From contig BCJU01000001.1 of NCBI GenBank assembly GCA_001600355.1, positions 6,200,013 through 6,264,012 of the forward strand: a DNA stretch of 64,000 nucleotides, read 5' to 3'. The position numbers were made by a program, and so were the translations under genes. Origin of the DNA: Meira nashicola (lineage: Eukaryota; Basidiomycota; Exobasidiomycetes; Exobasidiales; Brachybasidiaceae). Positions 62,187 to 64,000 of the stretch are shown in pieces (within the stretch, counting starts at the first letter, position 1; every line of letters starts with the position of its first letter). The notes below the pieces were generated by a model, which had not been told where the DNA came from, made no database searches, and worked only from the letters and a program-made list of their open reading frames with translations.

Positions 62187-63079
62187 CTTGCGGTGGCGAC
62201 AAAGATGATGTCCTTCTGCGAAGAGATGTCAGAGATGAACAAGGGCGTAATCGACTTGTTACAGAAAATGCTTTTGAGTAGAACGTTTGTGCTTCAAAGG
62301 CTCAGTGCTCTATGAAGGTGCAGTTGGTTGACTACGGGTGAATGTGGTTGAAGAGAAAGATGGTTGTTGTGTGAGAAGAAAGAGGAAAAAAGGAAAGAAG
62401 AGTGGTTGATTGCAAAAGTGACACGAAGATTCACATCAAAGCTGCGTTGCGCACTGTTGAGTACAGGGCCTGTGCGTGCGCTACGCTCCGATGTAAGAGG
62501 TCCTACTCGGTTTACCACACGACAAAGGGATACAAATCTTCCCAAGGCTGGTCTGCCGGTATGGGTTGCATTAAAAATCGATTCATAGTTCATTTCAGGA
62601 AGAGAAATTCCTCCAATTTCCCAATCATCACGCGTTTCGGACCGATCAATTGCCATCCAAGAACAATGGGATGCGACATTTTGGGATGAGTTATGAAGAA
62701 AGCCGTTTGAAGGGACGTGTTTCGACGCGTTTGAACGCGTGCTTTTGTACATACACCAATTCACGTCCAGTTTACACCATTTTGCAAAGACAAAGAAGAC
62801 TGGTCGTGTTCTTCCCCATCCTTCGTCGTCGTCATCATCATCATCAAAGTGTACAATGGAGAGATGGCTTTCATCAGTGATGATAGTTGGCAAGGGAAAA
62901 GATTGTTCAATATGCTTACCTGCGTAGCAACTGTATGCATTCAGGGCAATGCAAGGCACACCTGCTTATTGTATTTGTTCGTGCAATTGTGGCATGTATG
63001 TGGCTTGTTATTAGCGTGAGACTGGCGCGTTAAACATGCATGCAGGAATAGCGTTTTTTTATCAAAAACTTACCTGTTT
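62187..63079. other. Intergenic region with splice-like signals on the minus strand
   Basis: Upstream of the RBR gene and downstream of its paralogue. On the minus strand AACAG-GTAAGT follows directly after the paralogue's stop (about 63070), AATAAGCAG occurs near 62971 and CGCAG-GTAAGC near 62928, so the paralogue's transcript may be spliced past its stop. A 221-codon minus-strand frame (62294-62959) with a GAT/GAC-repeat encoded Asp run lacks similarity and I leave it uncalled. Confidence 0.4.
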
Positions 63080-64000
63080 TCATTCTGAATTTGAAGGCTG
63101 TGAAAAACCTCCACGATTTAAAGTAGTTTGTACGGCATGTCTGATTTGAAAAAGATCTCTGCTTTGCAATTGATCTTGCTGCTTAAGCTCCTGATCTTGT
63201 AATTTGAGTGTCGTATTGTATTGCTCTAGCTCTCCAATTCGCTTCATCGAAGCGCTTTCAGTCCTATTCATCATCTCAGTCAGCCCCAATCTACCCGAAG
63301 ATGCAATCAATTGGCTTCCCCTCCCGTTTCGCGACTGATTTTCAGCTCAGTATACACGTTGTACGCACAACCAAAAAGATGATTAGGTGCGTGACACATT
63401 GACATCATCAATTAATGTACTAATATTTTATACATGTTTTGGAATAAATGATGCTGATGAAATTTACAGGTAACAATCAATGGGATCTCTTCAGGCTTTT
63501 TGATGGCACATTTACGCACCAACACCAACTCTCGCGTTTGTCAATCTTGGCATTTCTTTTGGTTCTTTCTTGATCTTGGGTGATGGTGCATTCAATCCCA
63601 AAGATTTTCGGATATCCTTTAATTCTTTCTCGTGTCGTTTCATCGTATTATCATACAATGGGCACGGTTTTATTTGCATCTTATCCGGCTTATCGCCCGG
63701 TTGCAATCTTCGTTCGAAATGATCATAACGTTCTTTAGTAACATCTGCTCGACAGATGTAGCACATTGGAAAGTCACATTTAGGACAATACATCATGTTG
63801 CAACTTTGACTTCCTTCATCCTTTATGATCGGGGTGTTGCAACCAGGTCTAGGGCAACGTCGAATGATTGCTTCTGCCATCTTTTCCTCGGCTTTCTGTT
63901 GATCAGTCATTTTACTTTCACGATCAAGATCTGCGCATGTATGTGGTCGATGATCTTTTCTCTTACAGGAAGAGCATGAGACAATTCCGCAATCCTTCTT
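63080..64000 (-). CDS. RBR E3 ubiquitin ligase paralogue, partial (cut by window edge)
   Basis: The coding frame enters at the right edge (KKDCGIVSCSSCKRKDHRPH, the end of an IBR domain) and continues through RING2: RRCPRPGCNTPIIKDEGSQS then CNMMYCPKCDFPMCYICRADV, closely matching the RBR protein at 59814-62186, including the presumed catalytic Cys in SCNMMYC. A first frame stops at 63512; splicing from GTGCGTAA (63519) to ACTGAG (63346), phase 1, would continue into a Gln/Leu-rich coiled coil (MKRIGELEQYNTTLKLQDQE) ending at 63080. That last exon is a prediction. N-terminal half and RING1 lie outside the window. It is a tandem duplicate of the neighbouring ligase with a much shorter tail. 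Confidence 0.75.

Noticed and set aside
62294..62959. Minus-strand open frame of 221 codons with an Asp run
   Set aside because: Its Asp run comes from a GAT/GAC triplet repeat, the rest has no recognisable domain, and splice-like signals cut through it. It lies in the leader region of the first RBR gene.
1..64000. CRISPR arrays, prophage, intact transposons or large polyketide/peptide synthetase clusters
   Set aside because: Scanned for and not seen; the gene content is eukaryotic and the only repeats are short tandem ones.

Overview
This is a nuclear segment of a fungal genome, most likely a basidiomycete with a fairly low GC content. I infer this from short introns (about 50-90 bases, mostly GTGAGT...AG, several with CTAAC-like branch sites), Zn2Cys6 and bZIP regulators, a Mago nashi exon-junction gene, a mitochondrial pyruvate dehydrogenase E1-beta gene and RING-between-RING ubiquitin ligases. 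The exact lineage cannot be fixed from the sequence; a smut-like yeast (Ustilaginomycotina) is a guess. No rRNA, convincing tRNA, CRISPR array or intact transposon is visible.

Layout. 0.5-19 kb is mostly housekeeping: an SH3BGR-like thioredoxin-fold protein, a membrane-anchored GH29 alpha-L-fucosidase, two tandem related small membrane proteins, a DUF2306 membrane protein, a Yap-like bZIP factor, an SQD2-like GT4 glycosyltransferase, PDH E1-beta, S-formylglutathione hydrolase and Mago nashi.

19.3-30.1 kb is a compact catabolic gene cluster and the most interesting part of the window. It holds a shikimate/quinate dehydrogenase fused to 3-dehydroshikimate dehydratase (with an in-frame TGA), a type II 3-dehydroquinase, a second quinate/shikimate dehydrogenase, a Zn2Cys6 activator candidate, an intradiol (hydroxyquinol-type) dioxygenase, maleylacetate reductase and a SnoaL-like protein. 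Together these would take quinate or shikimate to protocatechuate and, via hydroxyquinol and maleylacetate, to 3-oxoadipate. The protocatechuate-to-hydroxyquinol step is the only one without an obvious enzyme here. A quinate-permease-like transporter, a DapA-family aldolase and a second Zn2Cys6 factor follow at 34.6-40.4 kb and may belong to the same regulon. TCGGA/TCCGA elements recur in the promoters of these genes.

31.8-34.5 kb, between the two blocks, carries three small secreted-protein genes (one with an eight-fold His-Pro repeat, one apparently frameshifted) and a 110-base tandem repeat. 41.8-64 kb holds a secreted protein of unknown role, a RING-H2 membrane protein, a giant (about 2450 residue) DUF3712/Tag1-like membrane protein interrupted by one frameshift, a spliced DUF1348 gene, a KDEL-receptor-like protein, a LURP-one-related protein, a TauD-type dioxygenase divergent from an ACS-family transporter, and two tandem RBR ubiquitin ligases, the second cut by the window edge.

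Several genes only become visible after joining exons by eye (DUF2306, Mago, 3-dehydroquinase, intradiol dioxygenase, SnoaL, RING-H2, DUF1348, LURP). Splice sites given are predictions from consensus and reading frame, not transcript data.
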